64,000 nucleotides of DNA from JADJLQ01 sp044227925 (GTDB taxonomy: Bacteria > Bacteroidota > Bacteroidia > Chitinophagales > Saprospiraceae), in assembly GCA_044227925.1 (NCBI GenBank), contig JBGAVW010000021.1, forward strand, positions 5,546 to 69,545. Reading direction: 5' to 3'. Below the pieces are notes generated by a model. It saw only the letters and a program-made list of their open reading frames with translations, ran no database searches and was not told where the DNA came from. Made by a program: the position numbers and the translations under genes. Position 1 is the stretch's first letter. Each line of letters starts with the position of its first letter. Below, one piece after another: positions 1-9,303 of the stretch.

Positions 1-1
1 A

Positions 2-1087
2 CAGGAATGGCTGGCAGAAGGGATTGATATAGATGCAGATGGCCAATACAACGAAAAAAGTACCTCGGTATATAGTCCTATTACCAATAAAGCTTTTATC
101 ACGTTGTCAAAAATTTTAAATGACGACACATTACTGGAACCGGTTCGTAAAAATCTGGCATTGAGTCAATACCTCATGCACAGCAATGGAGAATTGGTCA
201 CTGAAACATCCCGGAGGCAGGATCAATACCAGGCCAGGCAATCCGATAATTATTATTTTGCTTATAAATATATGGCAAAAAAAGAGGGTGGCTGGTACGC
301 AGAAATGGCTTCTGCCTTAAAGAAACGGTATGGAGAAAAAATTGAACTTAGCCTGGTCCCGTATTTAGCAGAGGATAACAGTTTTGATTTTCAATTGAAA
401 GATACCCTCTTGAATAATTCATATGATACCTTATTTCAATCACAAGGGATAGCCCGGTGGTCAGATGGAAAACAGGATATTTCCATAATCAATAAAAATT
501 CCACCCTGTTCAATTTATTCAACAATGATGCAGTACTACAAGCTGTTCGTTTTGCTTCTGCATTTTTTGGTAAAGGGCAGTTTAAGGCAGATAGCCTGAT
601 TAAAATAGCAAATGGTTATCGATTGATACAAAAACTGGAAGGCCCTTATTATCAACCATTTCCAAAAGACAGTATTCTAAAGTATGGATCGGATTGGGAT
701 AATCTGCCCAGGCAAAACAGGAAACATTCAGAAGTGCAAAAAATGAAATATCAGTTGGATGTATTGAAACAAGATGGATCGTGGTTTTTGAATTTTACTG
801 CCGATGGTACCGATGGAGTACCTTGTGCGATAGAGCTTAATTTCAGAAATGAAGGTATATTGGAAGGAGTGAAACAGTCGTCTTTACTAAATGATGTTTT
901 CTTTTTAACTGCCAATGAGGCCAAATATACCCACAGCAACTCGACCATTCGATTTGGGCCAAATTTAAAATTACATGAATGGACCGAAATTAGAGGGGCT
1001 GAACCAAAACTCCCCGGTAAGTCAGTATACATTACAGGGTATACACCATTCTCCTATTCTTTGCAAATTCAAACCAGTTCAAATTAA
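2..1087 (+). CDS. Hypothetical protein, 5' end outside window
   Basis: The reading frame is open from base 2 with no stop, so the gene begins upstream of the window. A TTG at 104 is only an internal codon, not a credible start. About 362 residues are visible. The upstream part reads QEWLAEGIDIDADGQ and continues smoothly into the rest. I do not recognise a named family with certainty. The pattern (DADGQYNEKST, SRRQDQ) recalls conserved Bacteroidetes proteins thought to have an alpha/alpha-toroid, heparinase-like fold, but this is a weak impression. The stop lies two bases before the start of a secreted hydrolase, so the two are probably co-transcribed and may act on the same carbohydrate or ester substrate. 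Confidence 0.6.
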   Translation, partial: QEWLAEGIDIDADGQYNEKSTSVYSPITNKAFITLSKILNDDTLLEPVRKNLALSQYLMHSNGELVTETSRRQDQYQARQSDNYYFAYKYMAKKEGGWYAEMASALKKRYGEKIELSLVPYLAEDNSFDFQLKDTLLNNSYDTLFQSQGIARWSDGKQDISIINKNSTLFNLFNNDAVLQAVRFASAFFGKGQFKADSLIKIANGYRLIQKLEGPYYQPFPKDSILKYGSDWDNLPRQNRKHSEVQKMKYQLDVLKQDGSWFLNFTADGTDGVPCAIELNFRNEGILEGVKQSSLLNDVFFLTANEAKYTHSNSTIRFGPNLKLHEWTEIRGAEPKLPGKSVYITGYTPFSYSLQIQTSSN

Positions 1088-1089
1088 AA

Positions 1090-2154
1090 ATGAAATCCAT
1101 TCAATTTATAATCCTACTATCTATTTTTACCATGAAAGGTCTCAGTCAATCAGAGTACAGGGATGTAACATTTTCCTATAATGAGTTTGTGCCACCATCC
1201 AATAGCAATGATTGGCTTAAAAGAACAAAAGAAATAAGAAAAACAATTTGGAAGTGTTTTGGTGATATACCTGCAATACCTAAAAATGGATCAGCCAAAA
1301 TCATAAAAAAAGAAGATAAGGGGGAATATATACAAGAATCATTCGAATTTTTTAATGGAGTAGATGCAGTGGTTCCCGGAATAGTATTAATCCCAAAATC
1401 AGCTTCCGGTAAATCCCCGGCTATACTATACCATCATTACCACGGTGGTGAATACAATCATGGTAAAGATGAATTGTTTTCTTCAAAACTGATTCCGTAT
1501 GCTCCGGGCATCGAATTGGTAAAAGCAGGATATATCGTGATGGCTATAGACGCATATGCTTTTGGGGAGAGATCGGGCAGGGGGCCTGATGGACCTATGG
1601 AAAAGGGCTCTACAGAAGAATGGACATGGGTAAAAATGAATATATGGAAAGGAAGAAATCATTGGGGAATGATGGTAAGGGATGATCTGATGGCACTTGA
1701 TATTCTTTGCAAAAGACCGGATGTAGATATTGCCCGTATCGGAACTATTGGATTGAGTATGGGCTGCTTCAGATCAATGTATGTAGCAGCATTGGACGAA
1801 CGGGTGAAAGTTACTGTTCCGGTTTCCTGTATAACCCGAAATCTGGACTTGATTAAGAATAATGGTTTGTTTCGTCATGGTCCTTATTATTATGTGCATG
1901 GTTTGTTGAAATATTTTGATACTGAAAGCATCATGGGTTGTATAGCTCCGCGTGCGCTTTTAAATCTTTCCGGTGGTGCAGACCCGTTAGAACCCTTAGA
2001 GGGACAAAAATATATCAATGGTTCGCTTTCCAAAATCTACATGGCAATGAAAAGGCCATCCCAGTTTAAATATATTATCTACGATGGGGTAGGGCATGAG
2101 TATAACAAAGAAATGTGGAATGAAACAATGAAATGGTTGAAAGAAAAGTTGTAA
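1090..2154 (+). CDS. Secreted alpha/beta hydrolase, dienelactone-hydrolase/acetyl-esterase type
   Basis: A 354-residue protein with an N-terminal signal peptide (hydrophobic residues 5-14, probable cleavage after GLSQS). The nucleophile elbow is G221-L-S223-M-G225. HHYHGG near residue 117 is a likely oxyanion-hole strand, and a late histidine in GVGHEY is the candidate catalytic base. The family contains dienelactone hydrolases and acetylxylan-esterase-like enzymes. Secretion argues for an extracytoplasmic esterase on polysaccharide or plant-derived esters rather than a cytosolic lactonase. It follows the preceding gene by two bases and ends 22 bases from the convergent reductase gene. Confidence 0.8.
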   Translation: MKSIQFIILLSIFTMKGLSQSEYRDVTFSYNEFVPPSNSNDWLKRTKEIRKTIWKCFGDIPAIPKNGSAKIIKKEDKGEYIQESFEFFNGVDAVVPGIVLIPKSASGKSPAILYHHYHGGEYNHGKDELFSSKLIPYAPGIELVKAGYIVMAIDAYAFGERSGRGPDGPMEKGSTEEWTWVKMNIWKGRNHWGMMVRDDLMALDILCKRPDVDIARIGTIGLSMGCFRSMYVAALDERVKVTVPVSCITRNLDLIKNNGLFRHGPYYYVHGLLKYFDTESIMGCIAPRALLNLSGGADPLEPLEGQKYINGSLSKIYMAMKRPSQFKYIIYDGVGHEYNKEMWNETMKWLKEKL

Positions 2155-2176
2155 TATGAGGCTTGCCCTGATCAGC

Positions 2177-3301
2177 TTATCTAATTTTTTTCCTTACCCT
2201 ATATCTTATTCCCATTTTCTTTTGATAGTCCATGATAAAATCAAAACAGGTTGCATTCATTCCTATGTATTCTGGGGGTATCACTCCGGTTTTTTTCCAT
2301 TTTCCCGATAGAATGCATTCAGCTACAGCACAGGCGGTGATGCCTGTAGTCCTGGCCATTGAGCTCATGTGGGTGGTGGTATTGTATTCATCGTGCAAAT
2401 CGTAGATATAATGAACTTTTTTTCGGTTTTGTATTCCTTTAATTTCTACGCGCATGATGGTCTGATCTTTTTCTCCTGGTTGGTATTGCCAATGATGGAA
2501 TAATAATTTGCTTGTTAACTGCAGTGGTATAATTCTTTGATTATCCAGCAATATTTCATTTTTGCTTAATAATCCTAATTCTCTTAAAAAATACATGTGT
2601 TGGGCATGACCCGGATATCGCACCGTTTTTTCGACCATATTGGAAATGTGTTTCATGGTAAATAACAATGATCGCAAGCCGTCCGAGTTAAAAGCCTCCA
2701 GCTTTCCTACTTTATTTACATTAAATGTTTCAATTTCAGATAAAGCAGGTAAAGTGATTACCCTCTTATTCCTCATGATTCGGGCTGGCCTTGTATATTC
2801 TTCTATTACATCAGCCGGGGAAAAGGGTGCTTTATAATTATAAGGGTGATTTTTTATTATCGGAAGGCCACCCACCAAACACTTAAAACTCGAAATTTTC
2901 ATTTCACTATCATGATGACCAAGCAAAATATTGTCCATACCAGGTGCAACACCTGCATCTATGGCAGCTATCACGTTATACTTTTTAGCGATTGTATTTA
3001 GTTTTAATCCATTCTCTGGAAAAAAAGAAATATCTACGATGTTTTTACCGGCTTGTATTACTTTTTCTAACACTTCATATCCCAGATCCCCTGGTACAGC
3101 ACCAATCACCAGATCTGCTTCCGAGATTTTTGAAGCTATTGAGGTAAGTTCTCTAAAATCAAAAAGTTCATAGGTTAGGGATTTTGTTTGGATTCTGTTA
3201 CTGATATAAATATCTAGTACTTTGACCAAATGATTTTTACTCATAATGGTTGCTATTGCCGACCCCACCCGTCCGCCTCCCAATACTATAATATTTGCCA
3301 T
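2177..3301 (-). CDS. Saccharopine-dehydrogenase-like NAD(P)-binding reductase
   Basis: The protein has an N-terminal Rossmann fold with the glycine-rich loop LGGGRVGSAIA, followed by the DAGVAPGMDN motif and C-terminal domain of the saccharopine dehydrogenase (Lys9/LysDH-like) family. The family reduces or oxidises imine bonds in lysine and related amino-acid metabolism. The start is taken at MANIIVLGG (base 3301) because family members begin right at the first beta strand; a longer frame reaching 3340 adds 13 unlikely residues. The gene is single and convergent with the upstream hydrolase. The exact substrate cannot be told: lysine, saccharopine and carboxynorspermidine-type reactions are all possible. 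Confidence 0.82.
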   Translation of the reverse strand: MANIIVLGGGRVGSAIATIMSKNHLVKVLDIYISNRIQTKSLTYELFDFRELTSIASKISEADLVIGAVPGDLGYEVLEKVIQAGKNIVDISFFPENGLKLNTIAKKYNVIAAIDAGVAPGMDNILLGHHDSEMKISSFKCLVGGLPIIKNHPYNYKAPFSPADVIEEYTRPARIMRNKRVITLPALSEIETFNVNKVGKLEAFNSDGLRSLLFTMKHISNMVEKTVRYPGHAQHMYFLRELGLLSKNEILLDNQRIIPLQLTSKLLFHHWQYQPGEKDQTIMRVEIKGIQNRKKVHYIYDLHDEYNTTTHMSSMARTTGITACAVAECILSGKWKKTGVIPPEYIGMNATCFDFIMDYQKKMGIRYRVRKKIR

Positions 3302-3388
3302 AGGTTTATATTTGATAATCTCCAAATTTACACGCTTCATCGAGTAAATCTTACCTTTTTCACTGCCTGCTAATAAAGTTGATTGCAG

Positions 3389-5746
3389 TTAGTTAATGGT
3401 CATGGCCACCAATTCTCCGGCATGACCAGGTGCACCTACCGCTACTACTATATATTGTTTTCCGTTGATGGAGTAGGTCATTGGCATGCCACATTGGTTT
3501 GCCGGCAATGCTATTTCGGCAATTAAATTACCTGTATTTTTATCGTATGCTCTAAATTTATTTCCACCCCCTCCATCAGAAGCATACAGCCCCGAGCCTT
3601 CACCTGCAAAAAGCAAGGTTTTAGTGACTAACATCCCTACACGATCCGGCATCCCGGTGGCAGGTATGGAAAGGCCTTTCAGAGCAGGATTTGTATTTAT
3701 CCAACTTGGTGAATTGGCATTTGGAATCATCCATTTGTGATTCCCCGTATTAAGGTCTATAGCGGTAATTCTACCATAAGGTGGTTTGACGAGTGGTAAA
3801 CCATAGGGCCCAATTCTGCTGCTTCCCATATATGCAACATAATCCATATCGGATACTGCCGGGGCCGATTCTAAGCTCATGGGTCTTAGTACTGTGCTGG
3901 ATGAAACATATAAAATTCCGGTCTCCGGATCAAAAACTCCACCTTGCCAATTAGCACCGCCTACCGCGTCCGGCAACATAAGTGTCCCTAATTCATTTGG
4001 AGGATTGTAAAGACTAACAGGTGTATACAGTGGTCCTTTTTTATATTTTTTAACTATTTGCAAGGCTTCTTTTTTTATCTCCGGAGTAAAATCAACTAAG
4101 ATAGAATCATGATATCCCTGCCTGTCATATGGGGCTGGCTTGGTGGGAAAGGGTTGAGTAGGAGATGTCCACTCCCCCTTGACATCCGATGGTGGTACAG
4201 GTCTTTCTTCAATGGGCCAGACGGGTTTTCCTGTTATCCTGTCAAACACAAATGCGAATGCTTGTTTGGTTAATTGGACTACTGCCTTTATTTCTTTTCC
4301 ATCCACGCGTATATCTGCGACGATGGGCGGAGCGGGCAGGTCATAATCCCAGATGTCGTGATGGATTAATTGGTAATGCCATACTTTCTTACCTGTCTTT
4401 GCATTAAGACATACTAAACTTTGTGAATATAGGTTGCTACCAGGCCGATGGCCGCCATAAAAATCCCCGGTAGCAGCTTCCAATGGAATGTATACATAAC
4501 CAAGATCCGGGTCAGCAGATAACGGTGACCATGCTCCTGTATTACCAGTATATTTCCAACTTTCATTTTCCCATGTTTCATTTCCTTCCTCACCATATTG
4601 TGGTACGGTGTGAAATTTCCAAAGCAGTTTTCCGGTGTAGACATCAAAAGCCAAAACATCACCTCGTATTTGCTTTTTAGACGATGGTGCCAGCCCTACA
4701 GGAAAGCATGAGCCGGCTATAATCACATCATTTACAATTATAGGTGGTGAAGTGGATCCTATAACTGAGGAAGACAAATCATGAAGCGGGTCTAATTCCT
4801 TTTTCATGTCTATAATTCCATTTTTTCCAAATTCAGTTATTGGCAAACCGGATTTTGAGTCCAACGCAATCATTTCGAATCCGGGGGTTATGTATATGAT
4901 TCGGTCTTTGTTATTCTTGGTATCTGTCCAATAGGCGACCCCCCGACCGGAATTTTGTCTGGGTACATAACTCTTTCTTTCTTTATCTTCATGTCTGTAT
5001 GTCCAAAGGGTTTCACCGGTTTCAGAGTCAATTGCAACTACAGACCGGTTGGTGCCGGCAGTGGTATATACTATGCCATTGGCCATCAAAGGTGTCACTT
5101 TAAAATAAAATTCAGGATTGGGTCCGAAATTATCTGATTTCCATCGCCAGGCAATTTTAAGTTGTTTTACGTTTCCGGCATGTATTTGATCTAATGAAGA
5201 GTAGTTGGTACTCGCATGATCACCGCGGTGTTGTTTCCAATCTGCTTCTATAGATGGTGCGCCAGCATTGTACTTTGGAGGAATAAATTGCATACTTACA
5301 CGTGACGCAGCAGGGGAAGTAATAATTTTTATTTTATTCAAATCAGCTAATTCTGCTTTGAGTTCATTTTTTCCTTCCGAATATCCATTCATCGAAATAA
5401 TATAGGCCAGTGTGGCTATGTACTCTTCATCATTCAATGATTGCGGGTTTGCTTTAGGCATCGTCATTTTGGTAAGCGTAAATAATTCTTTCAATGACTT
5501 GTCTATCCATTTGCCAATAAATCGGTCTCCTGTCAAAGCGGTACCACCTTCTGAGCCATGAAGATCTTTTCCATGACAGTTGGCGCAATGATTGGAATAA
5601 ATGAATGCGCCTTTATTGGCTTGTTCAATGCTATATATTCCCGAATCAGTAGTGAGACTGTTTTTGTCATCATTAGGTTCAGAAAACTTACATTCGGAAA
5701 AGGTACTTACTATTATAAAGGAGCATATGAGAGTTAGAATTTTCAT
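3389..5746 (-). CDS. PQQ-dependent dehydrogenase with N-terminal cytochrome c domain
   Basis: This 785-residue exported quinohaemoprotein starts with a signal sequence and a cysteine at residue 19, possibly a lipoprotein though the box is atypical (FSEC). A class I cytochrome c domain follows (haem motif CANCH near residue 54, distal Met in MTMPKAN), then an eight-bladed PQQ propeller with repeated tryptophan-docking blades from about residue 165. Quinoprotein alcohol/sugar dehydrogenases oxidise periplasmic alcohols or sugars and pass electrons to haem and then the respiratory chain. In most quinohaemoproteins the haem domain is C-terminal, so the N-terminal order is noteworthy, though common in Bacteroidetes glucose-dehydrogenase-like proteins. 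No PQQ biosynthesis genes are visible here. Confidence 0.88.
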   Translation of the reverse strand: MKILTLICSFIIVSTFSECKFSEPNDDKNSLTTDSGIYSIEQANKGAFIYSNHCANCHGKDLHGSEGGTALTGDRFIGKWIDKSLKELFTLTKMTMPKANPQSLNDEEYIATLAYIISMNGYSEGKNELKAELADLNKIKIITSPAASRVSMQFIPPKYNAGAPSIEADWKQHRGDHASTNYSSLDQIHAGNVKQLKIAWRWKSDNFGPNPEFYFKVTPLMANGIVYTTAGTNRSVVAIDSETGETLWTYRHEDKERKSYVPRQNSGRGVAYWTDTKNNKDRIIYITPGFEMIALDSKSGLPITEFGKNGIIDMKKELDPLHDLSSSVIGSTSPPIIVNDVIIAGSCFPVGLAPSSKKQIRGDVLAFDVYTGKLLWKFHTVPQYGEEGNETWENESWKYTGNTGAWSPLSADPDLGYVYIPLEAATGDFYGGHRPGSNLYSQSLVCLNAKTGKKVWHYQLIHHDIWDYDLPAPPIVADIRVDGKEIKAVVQLTKQAFAFVFDRITGKPVWPIEERPVPPSDVKGEWTSPTQPFPTKPAPYDRQGYHDSILVDFTPEIKKEALQIVKKYKKGPLYTPVSLYNPPNELGTLMLPDAVGGANWQGGVFDPETGILYVSSSTVLRPMSLESAPAVSDMDYVAYMGSSRIGPYGLPLVKPPYGRITAIDLNTGNHKWMIPNANSPSWINTNPALKGLSIPATGMPDRVGMLVTKTLLFAGEGSGLYASDGGGGNKFRAYDKNTGNLIAEIALPANQCGMPMTYSINGKQYIVVAVGAPGHAGELVAMTIN

Positions 5747-5977
5747 TCATGATGATTTAGTAGATCAGGTAAAGATAGATTGCCATAATAACAATCATAA
5801 ACATTAGCGATGAAATATTTCCATTTATCCTGAATCCATCGAAGGTACAGACCAGATCAGTAAATGGATCAAAAATGAGCTAGTCCCGAAAAAACAATGC
5901 AATAGAGATTTACCATATAAAAAGGATTAAAATAAAAAACAGTAATTGGAAAGGAATGCTCAAATTTACTCTGGCAA

Positions 5978-6910
5978 ATGACTCCACAGGAAAATACAAC
6001 TATCATTAAAAACCTTGCCAATGCTCATGGCTTTATTTTAGCAGGAGTAGCTGGTGCCAGAAAATTGGACGAAGAGCACAATCATCTGAATGAATGGCTG
6101 GATGCGGGGTATCATGGGGATATGATGTATATGGCCAGAAATAAAGAGTTGAGATTGGATGCTACTCTGTTAGTGCCCGGAGCTAAGACTGTTATTTGCC
6201 TGGCATACAATTATTATTCACATCGTGATAGTACGGAAGGCATTCCCAAAATAGCAATGTATGCCAAAGGCAAAGATTACCACAAGGTTTTAAAGAAAAA
6301 ATTAAAATTATTATGGACTGATATCAAAGAGGCAATCAATATAAATGCAGTTGGAAGGTATTTTGTAGACTCTGCCCCGGTGATGGAAAGGCAGTGGGCC
6401 GAGCTTGCCGGCCTGGGATGGACTGGTAAGAACACTTTACTAATCAATCCAAAATTAGGATCTTACTTTTTTTTAGCAGAGATTATTTGTGATATTGAAA
6501 CGGTACCGGATGTTCCGATAAAAGATCATTGCGGTACATGCACCAAATGTATAGATGCATGCCCTACCGAGGCAATAGATAAATCGGGTTATCTTTTAAA
6601 AGCAAATCAGTGCATCTCATATTTTACTATTGAATCCCGGTCAGAGATCCCGGTCGAATATCATTCTGCTCTTGAAGGTTGGTTGTTTGGTTGTGATATT
6701 TGTCAGCAAGTATGTCCCTGGAACAGATTCAGTACTGAACAAAAAAGTGATTCTTTTGAGGCCGGTATAGAATTTCAGAAATTGACATATGAAAAATGGA
6801 TGGAAATGACAAAAGAAGAATTTGAAGATACCTTAGATAAGACCCCTATAAAACGAATGGGCTATGATAGGATGAAAAGGGTACTTCAGCTTCTTCGATC
6901 TAATAAATAG
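5978..6910 (+). CDS. queG: Epoxyqueuosine reductase QueG
   Basis: A 310-residue iron-sulphur protein carrying out the last step of queuosine biosynthesis, the cobalamin-dependent reduction of epoxyqueuosine in tRNA. The sequence shows the DUF1730 N-terminal domain (YHGDMMYM region and AYNYY) and two ferredoxin-like 4Fe-4S motifs: CGTCTKCIDACP followed by PTEAI, and CDICQQVCPW. Length fits the shorter QueG form that lacks the C-terminal HEAT extension. The ATG at 5978 is the only sensible start and has no clear Shine-Dalgarno sequence. It stands alone between a divergent PQQ dehydrogenase and the repeat lipoprotein. Confidence 0.95.
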   Translation: MTPQENTTIIKNLANAHGFILAGVAGARKLDEEHNHLNEWLDAGYHGDMMYMARNKELRLDATLLVPGAKTVICLAYNYYSHRDSTEGIPKIAMYAKGKDYHKVLKKKLKLLWTDIKEAININAVGRYFVDSAPVMERQWAELAGLGWTGKNTLLINPKLGSYFFLAEIICDIETVPDVPIKDHCGTCTKCIDACPTEAIDKSGYLLKANQCISYFTIESRSEIPVEYHSALEGWLFGCDICQQVCPWNRFSTEQKSDSFEAGIEFQKLTYEKWMEMTKEEFEDTLDKTPIKRMGYDRMKRVLQLLRSNK

Positions 6911-7052
6911 TTTTATACTTCTTTAATTTAACGAGTATTAATATTGCAGAGCTCTATACTACGTTCTGATTGCACTCGTTTTAAATGATATAAATTAATC
7001 GCATTCAATCCATTTCCTATAAGCCGCATACTATACATAAAATTTTATTATC

Positions 7053-7745
7053 ATGAAAAAGAGCGTTTTAAGAATTTTTATGTATGCCGCTTTGGCTTTG
7101 AATCTGATGTTTGCCATAAATGCATGCAACAAAGATGAAATGACAGATGATGATTACATTAATGTTTTAGCAACGGAGACTGTAGGGGGACTGGAATTGA
7201 GGTCCAGAAGTTTTAGTCATGGTTGTTTTGAGCTGGTATTTCCCGTAAGCATAAAGATGCCTGATGGAATGATTAAGATTGCAGAGAATAATGATTCTTT
7301 AAAGCGACTGTTACGTGGATTTTGTATGGCAGATAATGCGCTGCCCAAACCTGAATTGGTATTTCCGATTGAAATTAAAGCTCAGGACGGTACTGTAATG
7401 AAAGTGGCTTCACTGGATGAATTAAAGGCATTGAGAAAAGAATGTTTCAGAAACATGTTGGATTCACTCCGTCATAAAGAAAAAGGAGGCCGTAGCGGGG
7501 ATTCTCTGTGCTTTACCTTAGTATTTCCAATAGAAGTTAAAAAGCCCGATGGTTCACTGGTTAAAGTATTGTCAAAGGAAGAGCTAAAATCACTGATTAA
7601 GAATGAAGCACGAACAAGCCACGGCAAGAAAAATAAAATAGAAATCATTTTTCCTGTGGAAGTGAGGCTAACTGATGGTATGACAAAAATACTCAACTCT
7701 GAAAGTGAATTAAAGGCGCTTATCCGGAGTTGTGAAGATGACTAA
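7053..7745 (+). CDS. Lipoprotein made of four FP-x-DG repeats
   Basis: A 230-residue protein with a lipoprotein signal peptide (AINAC, Cys25). The mature part is almost entirely four copies of one unit at about residues 59-91, 101-131, 154-185 and 197-227. Each unit reads roughly [FL]-x-L/I-V/I-F-P-[IV]-x-[IV]-[KR]-x-x-DG, then a strand, then an E/D-L-K-x-L helix. Invariant F-P pairs are spaced 41, 54 and 42 residues apart. Repeats 1, 2 and 4 end in a cysteine two to five residues after the helix. I know similar units from Bacteroidetes surface proteins of unknown function. No enzymatic motif is visible; a binding or matrix role is only a guess. Confidence 0.75.
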   Translation: MKKSVLRIFMYAALALNLMFAINACNKDEMTDDDYINVLATETVGGLELRSRSFSHGCFELVFPVSIKMPDGMIKIAENNDSLKRLLRGFCMADNALPKPELVFPIEIKAQDGTVMKVASLDELKALRKECFRNMLDSLRHKEKGGRSGDSLCFTLVFPIEVKKPDGSLVKVLSKEELKSLIKNEARTSHGKKNKIEIIFPVEVRLTDGMTKILNSESELKALIRSCEDD

Positions 7746-7790
7746 AAAAGCCAAAGGCAGTATGTTCTGTTATTAGTCCCGTTTATCTTG

Positions 7791-7842
7791 GCAGGCAGAC
7801 TATAAAAAATTAAACCCAGCCACTTTTTTATAACTTGCCTGC
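7791..7842. terminator. Bidirectional stem-loop between convergent genes
   Basis: An outer inverted repeat GCAGGCA (7791-7797) / TGCCTGC (7836-7842) encloses an inner one, ATAAAAAA / TTTTTTAT. Runs of A and T sit within the arms. It lies between the convergent repeat lipoprotein and the small secreted protein, where a shared terminator is expected. No classical T-tract follows the outer stem, so function is inferred from position. Confidence 0.5.
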
Positions 7843-7867
7843 TGAGATAGACTTTTATTTAACCGGA

Positions 7868-8182
7868 TTATTTGCCTTCTAATCTATTGACATATTCATA
7901 GCTTCCAAGTCTTAATCTGACGGGATTTTTAGTCTTAGCATCCATCCTTAATTCCCATTTGCATACAAAACCCAATTGATCAGCATATTTAAAGGGAGAA
8001 ACAAATGCCAAAGATCTCATTCCGGAAGATTGGGAGAAATTTAAATTCTTGTTCGGTTTAAAATAAGGTCTTGAAGTAAATTTCAATTGAACCAAGGAGT
8101 CAGTAAGCTTGATGCCAGCAGCCTGACTATAAGTTGTGTTAAAAAACAAGGCAAACAGGAAAAAGAATAATGCCTTTTTCAC
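7868..8182 (-). CDS. Small secreted hypothetical protein
   Basis: A 104-residue protein with a clear signal peptide (hydrophobic residues 4-14, cleavage likely near TYSQA). The rest is a short, beta-rich sequence without cysteines or recognised motif. Its start codon overlaps the stop of the upstream aldo/keto reductase by four bases (ATGA type), so the two are translationally coupled and probably one operon. I do not recognise the family. Confidence 0.6.
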   Translation of the reverse strand: MKKALFFFLFALFFNTTYSQAAGIKLTDSLVQLKFTSRPYFKPNKNLNFSQSSGMRSLAFVSPFKYADQLGFVCKWELRMDAKTKNPVRLRLGSYEYVNRLEGK

Positions 8183-9210
8183 TTCTTAGGTTTGTTTTGC
8201 AATATATTTTCTATTTCTTTCAACTCCGGTTTGGAAAATTCAATGTTTTTAATACTGCCAATAGTATCCACTAATTGCTTGGGATTGCTTGCACCAACGA
8301 GTACACTTGTAATTCGCTTGTCTTTTAAAAGCCAGGCCACTGCCATCTGTGCCAGAGATTGATTCCTTTGATTGGCGATTTCATTCAGCTTGGATACCTT
8401 GGCAAGCAATTCACCAGTGAGTTTGTCCTTGGAAAGATATCTTCCGTCCTTTACTGCCCTGGAATCTTTTGGTATTCCTTTTAAGTATTTGTCTGTAAGT
8501 ATTCCTTGTTCCAGAGGTGAGAAAGCAATAGCACCAACCCCTTTTTTCTCAAGCGTATCTAATAAGCCGGATTCTACCCATCTGTCCATCATAGAATACC
8601 TGGGTTGATGTATTAAAAGAGGAGTACCCATTGATTTTAATATATCATATGCTTTGGCCGTATCTGATGCTGTGTATTGAGATATGCCCACATACAATGC
8701 TTTGCCGGATCTTACAATCTGATCCAATGCGCTCATGGTTTCCTCAAGTGGAGTATCCGGGTCACGGCGATGAGAATAAAAAATATCCACATAGTCTAAT
8801 CCCATCCGTTTTAAGCTTTGGTCACAGCTGGCGATTAAATATTTTCTTGACCCCAGGTTGCCATAGGGTCCGGGCCACATATCCCAACCAGCTTTACTGG
8901 ATATTATTAGCTGATCACGATAGATTGCCCAATCTTGTCTGAATAGTTTGCCAAAATTTTCTTCAGCGGCTCCAAAAGGGGGGCCATAATTATTAGCAAG
9001 ATCAAAATGGGTGATGCCGTGATCAAAAGCGGTCCTTAAAATCATTCTGCCGTTTTCGAGATCATCGGTATGGCCAAAATTATGCCACAGGCCGATAGAA
9101 ATCATGGGAAGTAAAATTCCTGATTGACCGCATCTGCGGTATTCCATACTATCGTATCGGTTTTCAGCAGCCCTGTAAAAACCAGGGTCAAATTTATCGT
9201 TGATTTTCAC
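8179..9210 (-). CDS. Aldo/keto reductase, YghZ (glyceraldehyde-3-phosphate reductase) type
   Basis: A 343-residue NADPH-dependent aldo/keto reductase. The catalytic tetrad is readable: Asp and Tyr in FDLANNYGP, Lys in IISSKAGW and His in YSHRRDP. The N-terminus YRRCGQSGI and the WPGPYG segment place it with E. coli YghZ/Gpr and the Kv-beta-like AKR14 group, which reduce L-glyceraldehyde 3-phosphate, methylglyoxal and other aldehydes. It is the first gene of a two-gene unit with the small secreted protein downstream. The actual substrate here is not determinable from sequence. Confidence 0.9.
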   Translation of the reverse strand: MKINDKFDPGFYRAAENRYDSMEYRRCGQSGILLPMISIGLWHNFGHTDDLENGRMILRTAFDHGITHFDLANNYGPPFGAAEENFGKLFRQDWAIYRDQLIISSKAGWDMWPGPYGNLGSRKYLIASCDQSLKRMGLDYVDIFYSHRRDPDTPLEETMSALDQIVRSGKALYVGISQYTASDTAKAYDILKSMGTPLLIHQPRYSMMDRWVESGLLDTLEKKGVGAIAFSPLEQGILTDKYLKGIPKDSRAVKDGRYLSKDKLTGELLAKVSKLNEIANQRNQSLAQMAVAWLLKDKRITSVLVGASNPKQLVDTIGSIKNIEFSKPELKEIENILQNKPKK

Positions 9211-9255
9211 CTTGGAAAGTAATTGAAAGTTAGTTTATGAAATCTATTGTCAAAG

Positions 9256-9263
9256 CAAATGTA
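9256..9263 (-). promoter_or_regulatory. Candidate -7 element (TACATTTG) for the aldo/keto reductase
   Basis: On the minus strand the sequence TACATTTG matches the Bacteroidetes -7 consensus TAnnTTTG. It would give a transcript starting about 40 bases before the reductase ATG. No good -33 TTTG lies at the expected spacing, so the call rests on the -7 element and position. Confidence 0.4.
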
Positions 9264-9303
9264 ATTTTAATTAACTTTATGTCCTATTTATCAAACAAAA
9301 TGC

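Noticed and set aside
8631..8942. 103-codon frame opposite the aldo/keto reductase, and the 72- to 109-codon frames opposite other genes
   Set aside because: All are shadows of strongly supported genes on the other strand with no recognisable domain.
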